Assembly (NCBI RefSeq): GCF_001424425.1 | Contig: NZ_LMPT01000001.1 | Location: forward strand, 546,137 to 610,136 | From: Acidovorax sp. Leaf191 | GTDB lineage: Bacteria > Pseudomonadota > Gammaproteobacteria > Burkholderiales > Burkholderiaceae_C | Direction of reading: 5' to 3' | DNA: 64,000 bases | In this document: piece after piece, positions 9,634 to 19,131 of the stretch | How positions within the stretch are numbered: position 1 is the stretch's first letter | Layout: each line of letters begins with the position of its first letter | The notes under the pieces: model-generated | Databases searched by the model: none | Told to the model about the DNA's origin: nothing | What the model saw: the letters and a program-made list of their open reading frames with translations, nothing else | Translations under genes and position numbers: made by a program

Positions 9634-10347
9634 TCAATCGTCGTTGGTCGCCAGGCTGATGAGGATGCGCAGTACGTACCAGAGCATCAGCGCGATGGAG
9701 GCGAACAGGTGCAGCGCAGCGCCTGCAGGGCGGTCGGCCGGGTAGTCGTGGATGATGCGCGAGGTGTCGTACAGCACGCAGGCGCCGGCAAACAGCACCA
9801 TGATCCCGGAGAACCAGATACCGAGCTTGAAGCCGAAGATCGCACCGGCCACGATGGTGCCGAGCGCCACCAGGCCACCCACCTTGAGGATGCCGCCCAG
9901 GAACGAGAAGTCGGACTTGCTGGTGAACGCCGTCCAGGTGAGCGCCGCCACCATCAGCAGCGTGATGAACGCAGCCGCACCGATGGCGCCGGGCACCAGC
10001 AGCTGGGCGATGCCGAACATCGGCGCGAAGATCAGGCCTTCGGCGAGCACGTACAAGCCCAGGCCCATGAGCTGGGTCTGCGGGTTCTCGGCGTTGTCGG
10101 CCAGGTGGGATGCCAGCCAGCCCACCAGCATGAAGGCGCCCATGACGCCGAGCCAGATGAATTTGTTGCCGCTGCCCATCAGCATCTTGGCGGTGGCGGT
10201 GGAAAAGCCGCTCATCATCAGCACGGCCGAGAGCACGACAAAGGCCAGGATGGCCGCGCCCAGGTGCTTGTACGTCGAGACGATGAAATCGCGCCGCTCC
10301 AGCGGTGCGCCGGCGGGTGTCTGGGGTGACAGTGCGTTGGGATTCAT
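9634..10347 (-). CDS. Bax inhibitor-1 / YccA family multi-pass membrane protein
   Basis: 237 residues with a short hydrophilic N-terminus and about seven hydrophobic segments. The pattern is that of the BI-1/YccA (UPF0005) family: an early TYKHLG element before TM1, a central GLGLYVLAEGLIFAPMF segment, and the family's DTSRIIHDY motif with acidic and His residues near the last helices. Bacterial members are inner-membrane proteins; YccA of E. coli modulates FtsH and others are proposed H+/Ca2+ leak channels. The start at 10347 follows a good GGAGGACC ribosome site. It is a single-gene unit with its own terminator. Confidence 0.9.
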   Translation of the reverse strand: MNPNALSPQTPAGAPLERRDFIVSTYKHLGAAILAFVVLSAVLMMSGFSTATAKMLMGSGNKFIWLGVMGAFMLVGWLASHLADNAENPQTQLMGLGLYVLAEGLIFAPMFGIAQLLVPGAIGAAAFITLLMVAALTWTAFTSKSDFSFLGGILKVGGLVALGTIVAGAIFGFKLGIWFSGIMVLFAGACVLYDTSRIIHDYPADRPAGAALHLFASIALMLWYVLRILISLATNDD

Positions 10348-10493
10348 GGTGTAGGTCCTCCGGTGATGAAACTTATGGTTGCTGTGATCACGTTGTGCGG
10401 GAGGGGCGCGCGCCGGGCGCTACCCCTCCCTCCCTCTCGTGTTGCTGGTGGCGTGCCGCCATGCAGGTGCATGGCCGGTGCGCGCTGGAGGCA

Positions 10494-11069
10494 TCAGGCG
10501 GCAGCGGCCTGTGCGTCTTGCTGGTCTTCGCTGCGCCGCAGCTTGCGGTTGGCCCACACGCCGCCCGCGCCGATCAGGGTCAGGAAGATCGCGAAGATCC
10601 ACGTGCCCGCGCCGCCGAACGACTTGGCGTTGGACTGCGCTTCGGAGAGCAGGCGCTGCTTGCTGGCTTCGTAGGCGATCACGGGTTGGCCGCCGGTCAC
10701 GATTTCATAGACGAGGTCGTTGTCGCTGGAGTCGAACAGCGCGGTCACCTTTTCATCGATCAGGTTGCCCACCAGGGTGGGTTGCGTGCTGTGGTCGATG
10801 CGCAGCTTGCGGTCTTCGCCGCCCGCTTCGGGCTTCACGGTGATTTCGTAGTACTTCTTGGTGGTGCGGCGCTTGCGCGTCACGGTGACTTCAGAAGCGC
10901 CCGTCACGGTGCCGGCCAGCGACGTCAGCTGCTCGCGCGCCTTGTAGGCGTGGTCGCCGTCGGCTTTCCACTGGCTCCAGACCGACATGCCGATCAGGCC
11001 CGGGCCGGCCAGCAGCAGCAGCCAAGCGTAGCCGGTGATGAAAATCAAGATCTTGCGGACGAATCCCAT
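10494..11069 (-). CDS. Two-TM membrane protein of unknown function
   Basis: 191 residues from ATG 11069, which follows GGGAGTTTTC; the frame runs further upstream but only through non-conserved-looking Arg/Thr-rich codons. There are hydrophobic helices at about 8-30 (ILIFITGYAWLLLLAGPGLIG) and about 155-175 (TWIFAIFLTLIGAGGVWA). The beta-rich domain between them (TVTRKRRTTKKYYEITVKP... LRIDHSTQPTLVG) should face the periplasm, and a short charged Ala-rich tail follows. The layout resembles DUF3592-type proteins, but I cannot assign the family firmly. It is transcribed alone, 146 nt upstream of the BI-1-like gene. Confidence 0.72.
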   Translation of the reverse strand: MGFVRKILIFITGYAWLLLLAGPGLIGMSVWSQWKADGDHAYKAREQLTSLAGTVTGASEVTVTRKRRTTKKYYEITVKPEAGGEDRKLRIDHSTQPTLVGNLIDEKVTALFDSSDNDLVYEIVTGGQPVIAYEASKQRLLSEAQSNAKSFGGAGTWIFAIFLTLIGAGGVWANRKLRRSEDQQDAQAAAA

Positions 11070-11589
11070 GGAAAACTCCCTGTGTGTGTTGTGTGTGTTT
11101 TTTTGGTCCGCCGGCTCGCCGTTCAGGCTGCAACGGAGCACGCATTGGCGATAAAAACGCCAAGGCCGCGATGATCTGCGAGTTAGGTGTGAGGGATGTT
11201 TCAAAGTGTTGCGCGCGTAGCATGGATGCCGCAACTTGACAAACATGCCCTTCCCCGTCGCATGGAATTCGTGTAAGCCGTGGGTCAGTATCCAGGCCGC
11301 TTCAGCCTGCTGCCCGTCCGGCGTGGTGTGCCGTGCTGCTGGTGGCGGGGTGGCGGGGTGACAGGTGAGCGTTCGAACGCACGCCCCACGGCACGGCACT
11401 GAGCGAGCACAGCTTTCACAAAGGACAAGGGGTGGTCCAAGCCTGTCGCAGGGGTCTGCTGCGGCGCTGCGTTGCACAGCGCTGGCTTGCTATGGGGGAG
11501 GGATCAGAGCCCGGCCGCAGGCCGGGTCGCTGTGCTCAGCGGGCAGGGTGCGCACCGGTTGCGCCCTGCCAACCGCTGGCCGGTCTTGG
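11070..11589. other. Intergenic region upstream of the two-TM gene and downstream of ssb
   Basis: 520 nt with no gene I can support. The part next to 11069 is TG-rich (GTGTGTGTTGTGTGTG) and likely carries the promoter of the two-TM gene. A perfect 12-bp palindrome GCGTTCGAACGC lies at 11369-11380. I see no terminator for ssb. Confidence 0.55.
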
Positions 11590-12162
11590 TCAGAACGGAA
11601 TGTCGTCGTCCATGTCATCAAAGCCCGACGCGGCACGCGGTGCCTGCGCTGCGGGCGCAGGGGCCGGGCGCTGTGCCGGCGGGCGGGCTGCCTGCTGCGG
11701 CGCAGGGGCTGCACGCCGTGGAGGGGGCGCCTGGTCGTAGCCGCCGCCCTGGTCGCCGCCATAGCCGCCGCCGTCGTCATAACCACCGCCGCCGCCTTGC
11801 TGGCCACCGCCACCGCCGCCCATGCCCTGGCGGCTGCCCAGCATCTGCATCTGGTCGGCACGGATTTCGGTGCTGTACTTTTCCACGCCGCTCTGGTCGG
11901 TCCACTTGCGGGTGCGCAGCGAGCCTTCCACATACACCTGCGAGCCCTTGCGCAGGTACTGGCCGGCGATCTCGGCCAGGCGGCCGTTGAAGACCACGCG
12001 GTGCCACTCGGTCGCTTCGCGCATCTCGCCGCTTTGCTTGTCTTTCCACTTGTCGGTGGTGGCAATCGTCACATTGGCCACCTGGTCGCCGCTGGGAAAG
12101 GTGCGCATTTCAGGGTCTCGGCCCAGGTTGCCGACGATGATGACTTTGTTCACGGATGCCAT
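11590..12162 (-). CDS. ssb: Single-stranded DNA-binding protein
   Basis: 190 residues. The N-terminal OB fold spans about 1-110: [20 protein letters not shown], then [21 protein letters not shown] and the QMLGSR end of the fold. A Gly-rich then Pro/Ala/Gln-rich linker leads to the acidic tip DDDIPF, which binds SSB partner proteins (Exo I, PriA, RecO and others). Length and tip are typical of proteobacterial SSB. It is downstream of and co-directional with the MFS gene, 124 nt apart. Confidence 0.97.
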   Translation of the reverse strand: MASVNKVIIVGNLGRDPEMRTFPSGDQVANVTIATTDKWKDKQSGEMREATEWHRVVFNGRLAEIAGQYLRKGSQVYVEGSLRTRKWTDQSGVEKYSTEIRADQMQMLGSRQGMGGGGGGQQGGGGGYDDGGGYGGDQGGGYDQAPPPRRAAPAPQQAARPPAQRPAPAPAAQAPRAASGFDDMDDDIPF

Positions 12163-12286
12163 GCTGCTCTACCTCGAAGTTAAAGGGCGCCCGTCGTTGA
12201 GAAGGAGTCCGGGCGCCAAACGCTCCATTGTGCCGCAACGCCGCCAGCCCGGGCCACAAAGCAAAGCGCCTGGCCGGAGGAGGTGG

Positions 12287-13456
12287 TCAGCGTTTCACGG
12301 GCCGCAAAGGCCAGGTCAGCACCAGCCACAGGGCCGTCAGTCCTGCGGTCACCGCGAACAGGCCCGGTGCCCCCGCCCACTTCACCAGCGCGCCGCCCAG
12401 GGCGCCACCGGCAAACAGGCCCAGCGACTGCAAGGTGTTGTAGCTGCCCAAGGCCGCGCCGCGCAGCAGCGGCGGCGCCATGCGCGAGACCAGGCTGGGC
12501 TGGCTGGCCTCCAGTGCATTGAATCCGCAAAAGAACACGAAGAGCAGCGGCCCCAGCACCCACAGCGTGGCCGGCATGCCGCTGGCGGCCAGCGCACCCA
12601 GGCCCACCTGCACCAGCAGCACCAGCGCAATGGCGCCCAGCAGCGCGGCCCGCAGGCGCCCCGCCCGCTCCAGCGCGAACAACCCGCCCATCGCCGCAAA
12701 CGACAGCACCACGGCGGGCAGGTACACCTGCCAGTGGTGGTCCTTGGCCAGGCCCGCCTGCACCAGCATGGCCGGCACGGCCACCCACATCGACAGTTGC
12801 ACCGTGTGCAGCACGAAGACGCCCAGGTTCAGGCGCAGCAGATCCGGGTGGGCCCACACATCGGCCAGGCGGCCGCGGGGGGCGTTCTGGTGTTGCAGGG
12901 GCTCGGGCGGCACCCACCACAGCACCACCGCGATGCCTGCCAGGGCCAGGGCGCAGGTCAGGCCGAACAAACCCGCCAGGCCGATGTGGGCCGCCAGCAC
13001 AGGTGCCGCCACCAATGCCACGGCGAACATCAGGCCGATGCTGCCACCCACCAGCGCCATCGCCTTGGTGCGCACCGCGTCGCGCGTCTGGTCGGCCAGC
13101 AGCGCCGTCACGGCAGCAGACACGGCACCGGCGCCCTGCAGCGCACGGCCCACCAGCAGCCCGGTCAGGGAGTCGGCCAGCGCCGCCAGCAGGCTGCCGG
13201 CAGCGAACACCAGCAGACCGAGCACGATCACCCGCTTGCGGCCCCACCGGTCGGATGCCATGCCCAGCGGCAATTGCAGCATCGCCTGCGTGAGGCCGTA
13301 GATACCCATCGCCAGGCCCACCAGCGCCGGATCGTCCCCACCGGGATACTTGCGGGCCTCCAGCGCGAACACGGGCAGCACCAGGAACAGGCCCAGCATG
13401 CGCAGCGCGAAGATGAGTGCCAGGCTGAGGCTGGAGCGGCGCTCCAGCGGGGTCAT
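12287..13456 (-). CDS. Major facilitator superfamily transporter (drug-efflux-type)
   Basis: 389 residues from ATG 13456 (MTPLERRSSLSLALIF); the longer in-frame extension is hydrophilic and unlikely. About twelve hydrophobic segments are present. The MFS signature between TM2 and TM3 is visible as GMASDRWGRKRVIVLG, and a motif-C-like GRALQGAGAVSAAVTALLAD follows. This subfamily is usually annotated as a sugar or multidrug exporter; the substrate cannot be read from the sequence. In Burkholderiales I expect it beside ssb and divergent from uvrA. Here a nine-gene operon separates it from uvrA. Confidence 0.93.
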   Translation of the reverse strand: MTPLERRSSLSLALIFALRMLGLFLVLPVFALEARKYPGGDDPALVGLAMGIYGLTQAMLQLPLGMASDRWGRKRVIVLGLLVFAAGSLLAALADSLTGLLVGRALQGAGAVSAAVTALLADQTRDAVRTKAMALVGGSIGLMFAVALVAAPVLAAHIGLAGLFGLTCALALAGIAVVLWWVPPEPLQHQNAPRGRLADVWAHPDLLRLNLGVFVLHTVQLSMWVAVPAMLVQAGLAKDHHWQVYLPAVVLSFAAMGGLFALERAGRLRAALLGAIALVLLVQVGLGALAASGMPATLWVLGPLLFVFFCGFNALEASQPSLVSRMAPPLLRGAALGSYNTLQSLGLFAGGALGGALVKWAGAPGLFAVTAGLTALWLVLTWPLRPVKR

Positions 13457-13840
13457 GGTGGTGGAAGGTGTCACGGGCGCGGAAGCGGCGGTTGGCAAGG
13501 GCTGGGGCACGTCGGGGCGCACGGATGGGGGCGTGGGTGAAAGCAAGCGAAGCCGCGATTTTCGCCCATCGCCTCGCGGGGGCTCCCAAACCGGTCTAGA
13601 CCGGGGCTGATTCACGCGGGTTATGTGCCCCAAACAGGCGTGTGCTGTGGCGGTGGCCGCAAGCATCCTCTCTTGCACCGCATCCGCGCGGCGGGCCCGT
13701 GCCGAGCAATGCGGCCCGCTGGCCTGCGTGTCGGCGTCTCTTCAGGCGGCATGCGCAGCACGCGGCACGCGCATCCGGCTACCGTCCCTCCATGCCGCAC
13801 CCCCTGGCTGTCAGGATGGGTGCGGCGATGGTGCTGCGCC
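13457..13840. other. Intergenic region between the surface-protein gene and the MFS gene
   Basis: 384 nt without a supported gene. It must carry the MFS promoter. A perfect 14-bp palindrome CCGGTCTAGACCGG at 13591-13604, about 135 nt before the MFS start, is a possible operator. I see no clear intrinsic terminator for the long operon ending at 13841. Confidence 0.5.
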
Positions 13841-16800
13841 TCAGCCGGCGCGGCGTTGGCGGTATCTCACTCCCAGCAAGCCGACGATGGACGCCATGAG
13901 GGCCAGCGCCCAAGGGTTGTCGACAGGGATTCCCACAGCGCCGCTTCCAGGTGCAGCCAGGGCAGGGGCGAACGGGTCGCGGATGGTGCCCAGCGCAGAG
14001 TCGGAATCGCCGACGCCGTTGTCGGTCACTGTGTAGACCACGGTGCGGCGGTCGAGGCTCAAGGTGGCGCCGGTCCAGGCGAACCAGGTGGAGGTGAGCG
14101 CGCCGGGCGTGGCTGGCCCGAGCTTCCAGAACTGCACACCTGCCGGGAGGGGATCCGGATAGTTCAGCGTGAGGGTGACATTGCTCGTGCAGCCCGTGGC
14201 GAGGAATTGGAAGCCGCCATGGGGAAGCGTATAGCCTCCCGGTGTACTGCCAGGCGTGATGAACGCTGTGCCGCCGCTGTTGAGCGTACAAGCGGCGCCG
14301 CCGCCCGACAGGGTGGCCGTGGCCAAGCCTGCCATGCCTGGCACTGTCCCGGACACTACCAACTGCGCATTCACGGCAAAAGTGCGGGTGACTTGTGTCG
14401 CTGCCAGATAACTGCCGTTGCCCGCCTGGTCTGCATTGATGGTGCAGTTGCCCGCCGTCAAGAAGGTCAGCGCACCGCCGGGAGTGATGGAGCAGGAGCC
14501 CGGCGAGCCGGAGGTGAATGTCGGTGACAAACCAGAGTCGGAGGTGGCTGTCAGCGTGGGGGTGGTCCCGAAGTTCTGCGTGCCCGGGTTGGTGAAGGTG
14601 ATGGTCTGGACGGCTTTGGGCGTGACGGAGTTGGAGGCCGCGGAAGCCGCGCCCGTACCAGCGGCGTTGTCCGCCGTCACGGTGAAGGTGTAGGCCTGGC
14701 CGTTGGTCAGGCTCGTGACCACGATGGGTGACGACGCGCCGCTCACGGGTGCCACGTCTGGCGGGTTGGCGGTCACGGTGTAGCCGGTGATGGCAGAGCC
14801 CCCTGTATTGGTGGGCGCCACGAACGCCACCGACACCTGGGTGTCGCCCGCCGTGGCGACCACGGATGTGGGGGCGGCCGGCACAACGGGGCTGACCGTG
14901 AAGGAGCGCGAAACCTGGGGGGCAGCCAGGAAGCTGCTGTTGCCCGCCTGGTTGGCGTTGATGGTGCAGGTGCCGGCCGTGACGAAGGTCAACACCCCTG
15001 CGGAGGTGATGGTGCACACACCCGTCGTGGACGAGGTGAAGGTTACCGGCAGCCCCGAGGTGGAGGAAGCGCCCCCGCCCAGGGTGGACAGGTTCGGGCT
15101 GGTGCCGTAGGTCTGCGTCCCCGGATTGGCGAAGGTGATCGTCTGTGGCGCCGCCGGCGTGACCGAATTGGAGGCCGCCGAGGCCGGCCCCGCGCCCGCG
15201 CTGTTCGTCGCGGTGACGGTGAAGGTGTAGGCCACGCCGTTGGTCAGACTGGTCACGGTGATGGGTGAGCCTGCGCCGGTGCCCGTTATCCCCGTCGGAC
15301 TGGAGGTGACGGTATACCCTGTGATGGCGGCCCCCCCGTTGCTGGCCGGTGCGCTGAAGGTGACCGATGCCTGGGTGTCGCCCGCCGTGGCGGTACCGAT
15401 GGTAGGTGCGCCGGGCACGATGGCGTTGACCGTGAATGTACGCGGCACCGTGGTGGCCGCATTCCAGGTGCCGTTGCCGGCCTGGTCCGCATCGATGGTG
15501 CAGGAGCCTGCCGTCACGAAGGTCAGCGTGCCGCCGCTGGTGATGGTGCACACGCCTGTGGTGGAAGAGGTGAACGTCGGTGTAAGGCCGGACGAGGCGG
15601 TCGCCGTCAATGTGGGCGAGGTGCCGAAGCTCTGCGGGCCTGGGTTCGCGAAGGTGATCGTCTGGTTGCCCTTGGGCGTCACGGAGTTGGATGCGCCAGA
15701 CGCCGTGCTGGTGCCCACGCCGTTGGTAGCCGTGACGGTGAAGGTATAGGCCGTGCCGTTGTCGAGCCCGGTGACTGTCGCGGTACAGGCTGCCGGCCCC
15801 GCGCATGTGCCAGTGGCACCTCCCGGGTTGGCCGTGGCGGTGTAGGTCGTGATCGCGGAGCCGCCGTTGCTGGCCGGCGCGGAGAACGTCACGGAGGCTT
15901 GGGCATCGCCCGGCGTGGCGGTGCCGATCGTGGGGGCGCCTGGCGCGGTGAGGACGTTCACCGTGTGCGTGCTGCCGCCGTTGTACGCGGGTATGGAGTT
16001 GCCCACACCATCAATGATGTTGGTGCCCCCATTGAGGTTGACCTTGAGGGTGCCCGTGCCACTGATGCCGGCGATGTTCACGTCGACGGTTGACCCGCTG
16101 CTTGCGGACACGCTGGCGATGCTGCCGGATGCCGAGCCCGTCCCCACGAGCATGAAGTCGTCGGTGGAAACGTTGGCCACGGACTCGCTGAAGCTCACCG
16201 TGAAAGCCATGCTGGTGGCGCCGCTGCCGGGCGACCCGTTCACCGCGATGCTGCTGACGAAGGGCGCGATGTTGTCCACGGCGGCGTTGGTGGTGTCACC
16301 CGTAGTTGTCACGTTGCCGGCGTTGTCCTGGGCGGTAACGACGACGTTGCGGTTGTTGGCAGCGATGCCCCCTGCCACGATGGTGTAGGTCGCCGTCCAG
16401 GTGCCGCTGCTGTTGGTGGCCGGCACCGCGGCACCGCCGCCGAACTGGGCGAAGTTCACCGTCACGCTGCTGATGATGTCGATGTTGTTGTCGCCGCCGG
16501 CCGTGTTGTCCCACGTCGCCGTGACGGTATCGCCGATCCGGTAGGCGCCCCCAATGCCCGAAGCACCACTGATGTTGATACTGCCGTCCGTAACGGTGAG
16601 GGCAACGCTGTCCACCGTGGCGTTGGTGGTGTCGGCCGTGGTGGTGCTGCCGCCGGCATTGGTGGCGGTGACGCTGACATTGCGGTTGATGGCGTCAATG
16701 GAGCCCGCCGTGATGGTGTAGGTGGCTGTCCAGGTGTTGCCGCTGTTGGAGGCTGTCACGGCAGAGCCGCCGCCGAACTGGCTGAAGTCGACAGTCACGC

Positions 16801-18202
16801 CCGTGATGCCGCTGTTGTTGTCGCCACCGGCGGTGTTGTTCCAGGTGGCGGTGACGGTGTCGCCGATCTTGTACGCGCCGCCGGTGCCCGAGGCACCGGA
16901 GATGCTGATGCGGCCATCGGTGACGGTGGGTAGCGGCGGCGTGTTGACGGCATTCTGAATGGTAAAGCTATCAAAACTGAAAAATGCTGGTTGGTCATTT
17001 GCCAAGCCGTTGCATGCTGTAGAGCAGTCGAATAGAAGTTTAAAACCTTTCAGCTTTTGACCCGCAAAGGTAGACAGCTTTGTGTTATCAAATACAAAGC
17101 TGTCTTGACCGGCCGTTCCATTAATGGCAGTTGAAGTTACTGCTCCGCCTGACTGCAAGTAGCCGACGACCCGGACGTTAGTGAATTCAGAGGCCCTGCC
17201 AGAAGCTGAAGGGGATTCAAAAGCTTGCACTTGAGTTAGTTCAAATGCAGTAGTATTTGTGCCATCTACTTGTACATAGAAAAAATTGCCTGACGCACCT
17301 GCCATATCTGGCGAGAAGGCATACGAGGTGCTTCCTATGTATTTGCCAATATTCGCCCCCCCTTTGACTGTTATCCTAAAGTCGTCTGAAGTTACTGTGG
17401 GAGTATAAAAACCACTCCAATTGACAGTCCCATTGAAATCTTTCAATCCCGCCGAAGCAACCAAAACCCCTGAGAAATCGAGCAAGGCCTTTTCTGAGAA
17501 CGCCAGCGTTGATTCGATATTCCCACGTTTGACCTCTAGGTCCCAATCGCCCCCCAGAGCCTTGCTACCAGTCAGATTGCTAGACGCCGCTACATCAAGG
17601 CCGGTCTCTCGCTGAACAATTTCGAGCAACACGCTGCCTTCAGTGCTGGCGGCGAGATCGCAGCCATAGAACAGCAGGTCCGCACCGGGTCGCACCGCCT
17701 CGCGCAGCGCGGACAGCGCGGCCAGTTCCTCGTGGGCGTTGTCGGGCGTGATGCGGCTGCTGCCCAGCAGCAGCACACCGGCGCTGGCGTGCGACACCAC
17801 GTGAATGGCCGCCAGGTTGCGATGTCCGCGCAGCGCATCGGCCAGCTGGGGCAGGCCGGGCCGCGACGGGTCGATCTCCACGGCCACCACGCCGGGCTTC
17901 AGGCCCCGGTACAGCGTGGCCTTGTCGGCGACGGAGCCGTCGATGACCACCAGTTCGGTGGCCACCGGCTGCTGCAGGATATCCAGGATGGCGACGTCGG
18001 TCGGCGCCGCGGCGTTCCGGGCCGATGGCTTGGCCTTCTGGGGCGCCGTGACGGCGGGGCTCAAGGCGTCTATCTGCAGGCGCGCATGGCTGCGCGGCTG
18101 ATAGCCCCCACGCATCAGGTACCCCCCGGCCGAGGTGGCCGCGGCGTGGGCTGCAAAGGGAAACAGCAGCGTGGAGAGGCCGCTGAGCAGGGCACGGTTC
18201 AT
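13841..18202 (-). CDS. Giant secreted protein: DUF4347 + Ig-like/FN3 repeats + IPTL-CTERM-like sorting tail
   Basis: 1453 residues. A signal peptide ends near AAHA (residue 20). A DUF4347 domain spans about 80-245, with a caspase/gingipain-like pair: His138 in IHVVSHAS and Cys181 in LLFYGCDLAA. Residues 250-420 form a beta-rich module encoded by AT-richer DNA. Two Ig-like copies follow (427-536, 537-645), then an SbsA-like Ig module (647-750). Next come three FN3 units (from 755, 932, 1108), each followed by a QTITFxNPG module, and an anchor-associated domain (about 1280-1415, with TVTDNGVGDSDS). A C-terminal GIPVDNPWAL-helix-RYRQRR tail resembles IPTL-CTERM, the exosortase H substrate signal. 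It overlaps the preceding sulfotransferase by ATGA and is last in the operon. Function is unknown; surface display is inferred. Confidence 0.85.
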   Translation of the reverse strand: MNRALLSGLSTLLFPFAAHAAATSAGGYLMRGGYQPRSHARLQIDALSPAVTAPQKAKPSARNAAAPTDVAILDILQQPVATELVVIDGSVADKATLYRGLKPGVVAVEIDPSRPGLPQLADALRGHRNLAAIHVVSHASAGVLLLGSSRITPDNAHEELAALSALREAVRPGADLLFYGCDLAASTEGSVLLEIVQRETGLDVAASSNLTGSKALGGDWDLEVKRGNIESTLAFSEKALLDFSGVLVASAGLKDFNGTVNWSGFYTPTVTSDDFRITVKGGANIGKYIGSTSYAFSPDMAGASGNFFYVQVDGTNTTAFELTQVQAFESPSASGRASEFTNVRVVGYLQSGGAVTSTAINGTAGQDSFVFDNTKLSTFAGQKLKGFKLLFDCSTACNGLANDQPAFFSFDSFTIQNAVNTPPLPTVTDGRISISGASGTGGAYKIGDTVTATWNNTAGGDNNSGITGVTVDFSQFGGGSAVTASNSGNTWTATYTITAGSIDAINRNVSVTATNAGGSTTTADTTNATVDSVALTVTDGSINISGASGIGGAYRIGDTVTATWDNTAGGDNNIDIISSVTVNFAQFGGGAAVPATNSSGTWTATYTIVAGGIAANNRNVVVTAQDNAGNVTTTGDTTNAAVDNIAPFVSSIAVNGSPGSGATSMAFTVSFSESVANVSTDDFMLVGTGSASGSIASVSASSGSTVDVNIAGISGTGTLKVNLNGGTNIIDGVGNSIPAYNGGSTHTVNVLTAPGAPTIGTATPGDAQASVTFSAPASNGGSAITTYTATANPGGATGTCAGPAACTATVTGLDNGTAYTFTVTATNGVGTSTASGASNSVTPKGNQTITFANPGPQSFGTSPTLTATASSGLTPTFTSSTTGVCTITSGGTLTFVTAGSCTIDADQAGNGTWNAATTVPRTFTVNAIVPGAPTIGTATAGDTQASVTFSAPASNGGAAITGYTVTSSPTGITGTGAGSPITVTSLTNGVAYTFTVTATNSAGAGPASAASNSVTPAAPQTITFANPGTQTYGTSPNLSTLGGGASSTSGLPVTFTSSTTGVCTITSAGVLTFVTAGTCTINANQAGNSSFLAAPQVSRSFTVSPVVPAAPTSVVATAGDTQVSVAFVAPTNTGGSAITGYTVTANPPDVAPVSGASSPIVVTSLTNGQAYTFTVTADNAAGTGAASAASNSVTPKAVQTITFTNPGTQNFGTTPTLTATSDSGLSPTFTSGSPGSCSITPGGALTFLTAGNCTINADQAGNGSYLAATQVTRTFAVNAQLVVSGTVPGMAGLATATLSGGGAACTLNSGGTAFITPGSTPGGYTLPHGGFQFLATGCTSNVTLTLNYPDPLPAGVQFWKLGPATPGALTSTWFAWTGATLSLDRRTVVYTVTDNGVGDSDSALGTIRDPFAPALAAPGSGAVGIPVDNPWALALMASIVGLLGVRYRQRRAG
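14369..15940 (-). repeat. Three ~520-bp in-frame repeats (FN3 + QTITF module)
   Basis: Residues 755-926, 932-1104 and 1108-1278 of the surface protein are three copies of an FN3 unit (APTIGTATxGDxQASVTFSAP-type start, AYTFTVTATN, SNSVTP end) followed by a QTITFxNPG...CTIxADQAGN module. DNA similarity is high between copies. Such repeats can expand or contract by recombination and are prone to misassembly. Confidence 0.85.
16268..16924 (-). repeat. Two ~330-bp in-frame Ig-like repeats
   Basis: Residues 427-536 and 537-645 of the surface protein are clear duplicates: both contain ISGASGxGGAYxIGDTVTAT, TAGGDNN, QFGGG and TWTATYTI at the same offsets. They precede the FN3 array. Confidence 0.85.
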
Positions 18203-19056
18203 TGGGTGTCCTTGGTAATGTGCGTATTGGGAGCGTTGGCCCGGCGGGGGGCGACGATGCTGGCCGAGGTACCGGTCTGGTCTTGCCAGAAGTCCATGTC
18301 CTGGTACTTGGCGAACAGGTCCGGGGGAAGGATGCTGCGTCGCGGCTTGAAGGCGACCTTCTTCTTCACGTCGTGCAGGCCCTTGACGCCGAGGTGCTGG
18401 TCGAACTCGTTCTCGGAATACTCGACGTTGTCGAAGTCGTGCTGAAAGGCGTCCTCGCCCAGGAATCGGTAGATCAGCTCCAGGGTGCGCTGGGGGTGCT
18501 GCGTCAGGAGGTCGTAGTCCACCAGCAGAAGCCGGTCGGAAAACTCGCCGTAATAGGCTTCCTTGAGCGCGGTCCAGGCGCTGCCCACGGAGCCGCCCGC
18601 AGACATCATGACCTCGCAGCGCGAGTAGACCGTGTGCCGGCTCCCCGCGTTGTACATGCGGCTGTAGTCGAACGGGTTCTTGCGGTGGATGACTTCGAAG
18701 CTGTCCATCACCCAGGCGGGGTTGCGCACGCAGCAGACCATCTTGAAGCCGCCCACCAGCTCGGCCAGCTGGTGCATGCGTGCCGTCCAGTGGCGGTTGG
18801 TGTCAAAGATGACGGGCTCGGTCTTGTCAGCGTAGTAGGCATCGATCAAGGCGCGGCAGATGGCCTTTCGCTTGGCCGCGTCGAAAAAAGCGTAGGACTC
18901 GCTGCCTGCCCCCATCTGCTCCAGCACGCCGTTGACAAGGCCTGCCACAGGGCTGCTCATGGCCGCGTGAAAGCGCGGGTTCTGGCGCAGGATGCCTGCG
19001 AGCAGGGTGGAGCCCGAACGTGGAAGGCCGGAAATGAAATGCAGGGTATGCGGCAT
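18199..19056 (-). CDS. Sulfotransferase family protein (downstream copy)
   Basis: 285 residues. The PAPS 5'-phosphosulfate loop is at the extreme N-terminus: FISGLPRSGSTLLAGIL (residues 7-23). A 3'-phosphate-binding-like CCVRNPAWVMDSF follows near 108, and a VDYDLLTQHPQRTL segment near 200. This is the compact Sulfotransfer_3-type fold, cytoplasmic, with no signal peptide. Its acceptor is unknown. The stop overlaps the start of the giant surface-protein gene (ATGA), so the two are translationally coupled. APS kinase in the same operon would supply PAPS, given ATP sulfurylase elsewhere. Confidence 0.85.
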   Translation of the reverse strand: MPHTLHFISGLPRSGSTLLAGILRQNPRFHAAMSSPVAGLVNGVLEQMGAGSESYAFFDAAKRKAICRALIDAYYADKTEPVIFDTNRHWTARMHQLAELVGGFKMVCCVRNPAWVMDSFEVIHRKNPFDYSRMYNAGSRHTVYSRCEVMMSAGGSVGSAWTALKEAYYGEFSDRLLLVDYDLLTQHPQRTLELIYRFLGEDAFQHDFDNVEYSENEFDQHLGVKGLHDVKKKVAFKPRRSILPPDLFAKYQDMDFWQDQTGTSASIVAPRRANAPNTHITKDTQ

Positions 19057-19131
19057 GTGGCAATGGGGGGCAGTGGACGCTTGCCGGGCGACTGCTCGTC
19101 GGTCAGTCGCCCGTCGCGTCGCGGGGCTGCG

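Noticed and set aside
9425..9745. Small plus-strand gene in the 9.2-9.6 kb gap
   Set aside because: It reads through a terminator hairpin and into the antisense of the BI-1-like gene, with no ribosome site.
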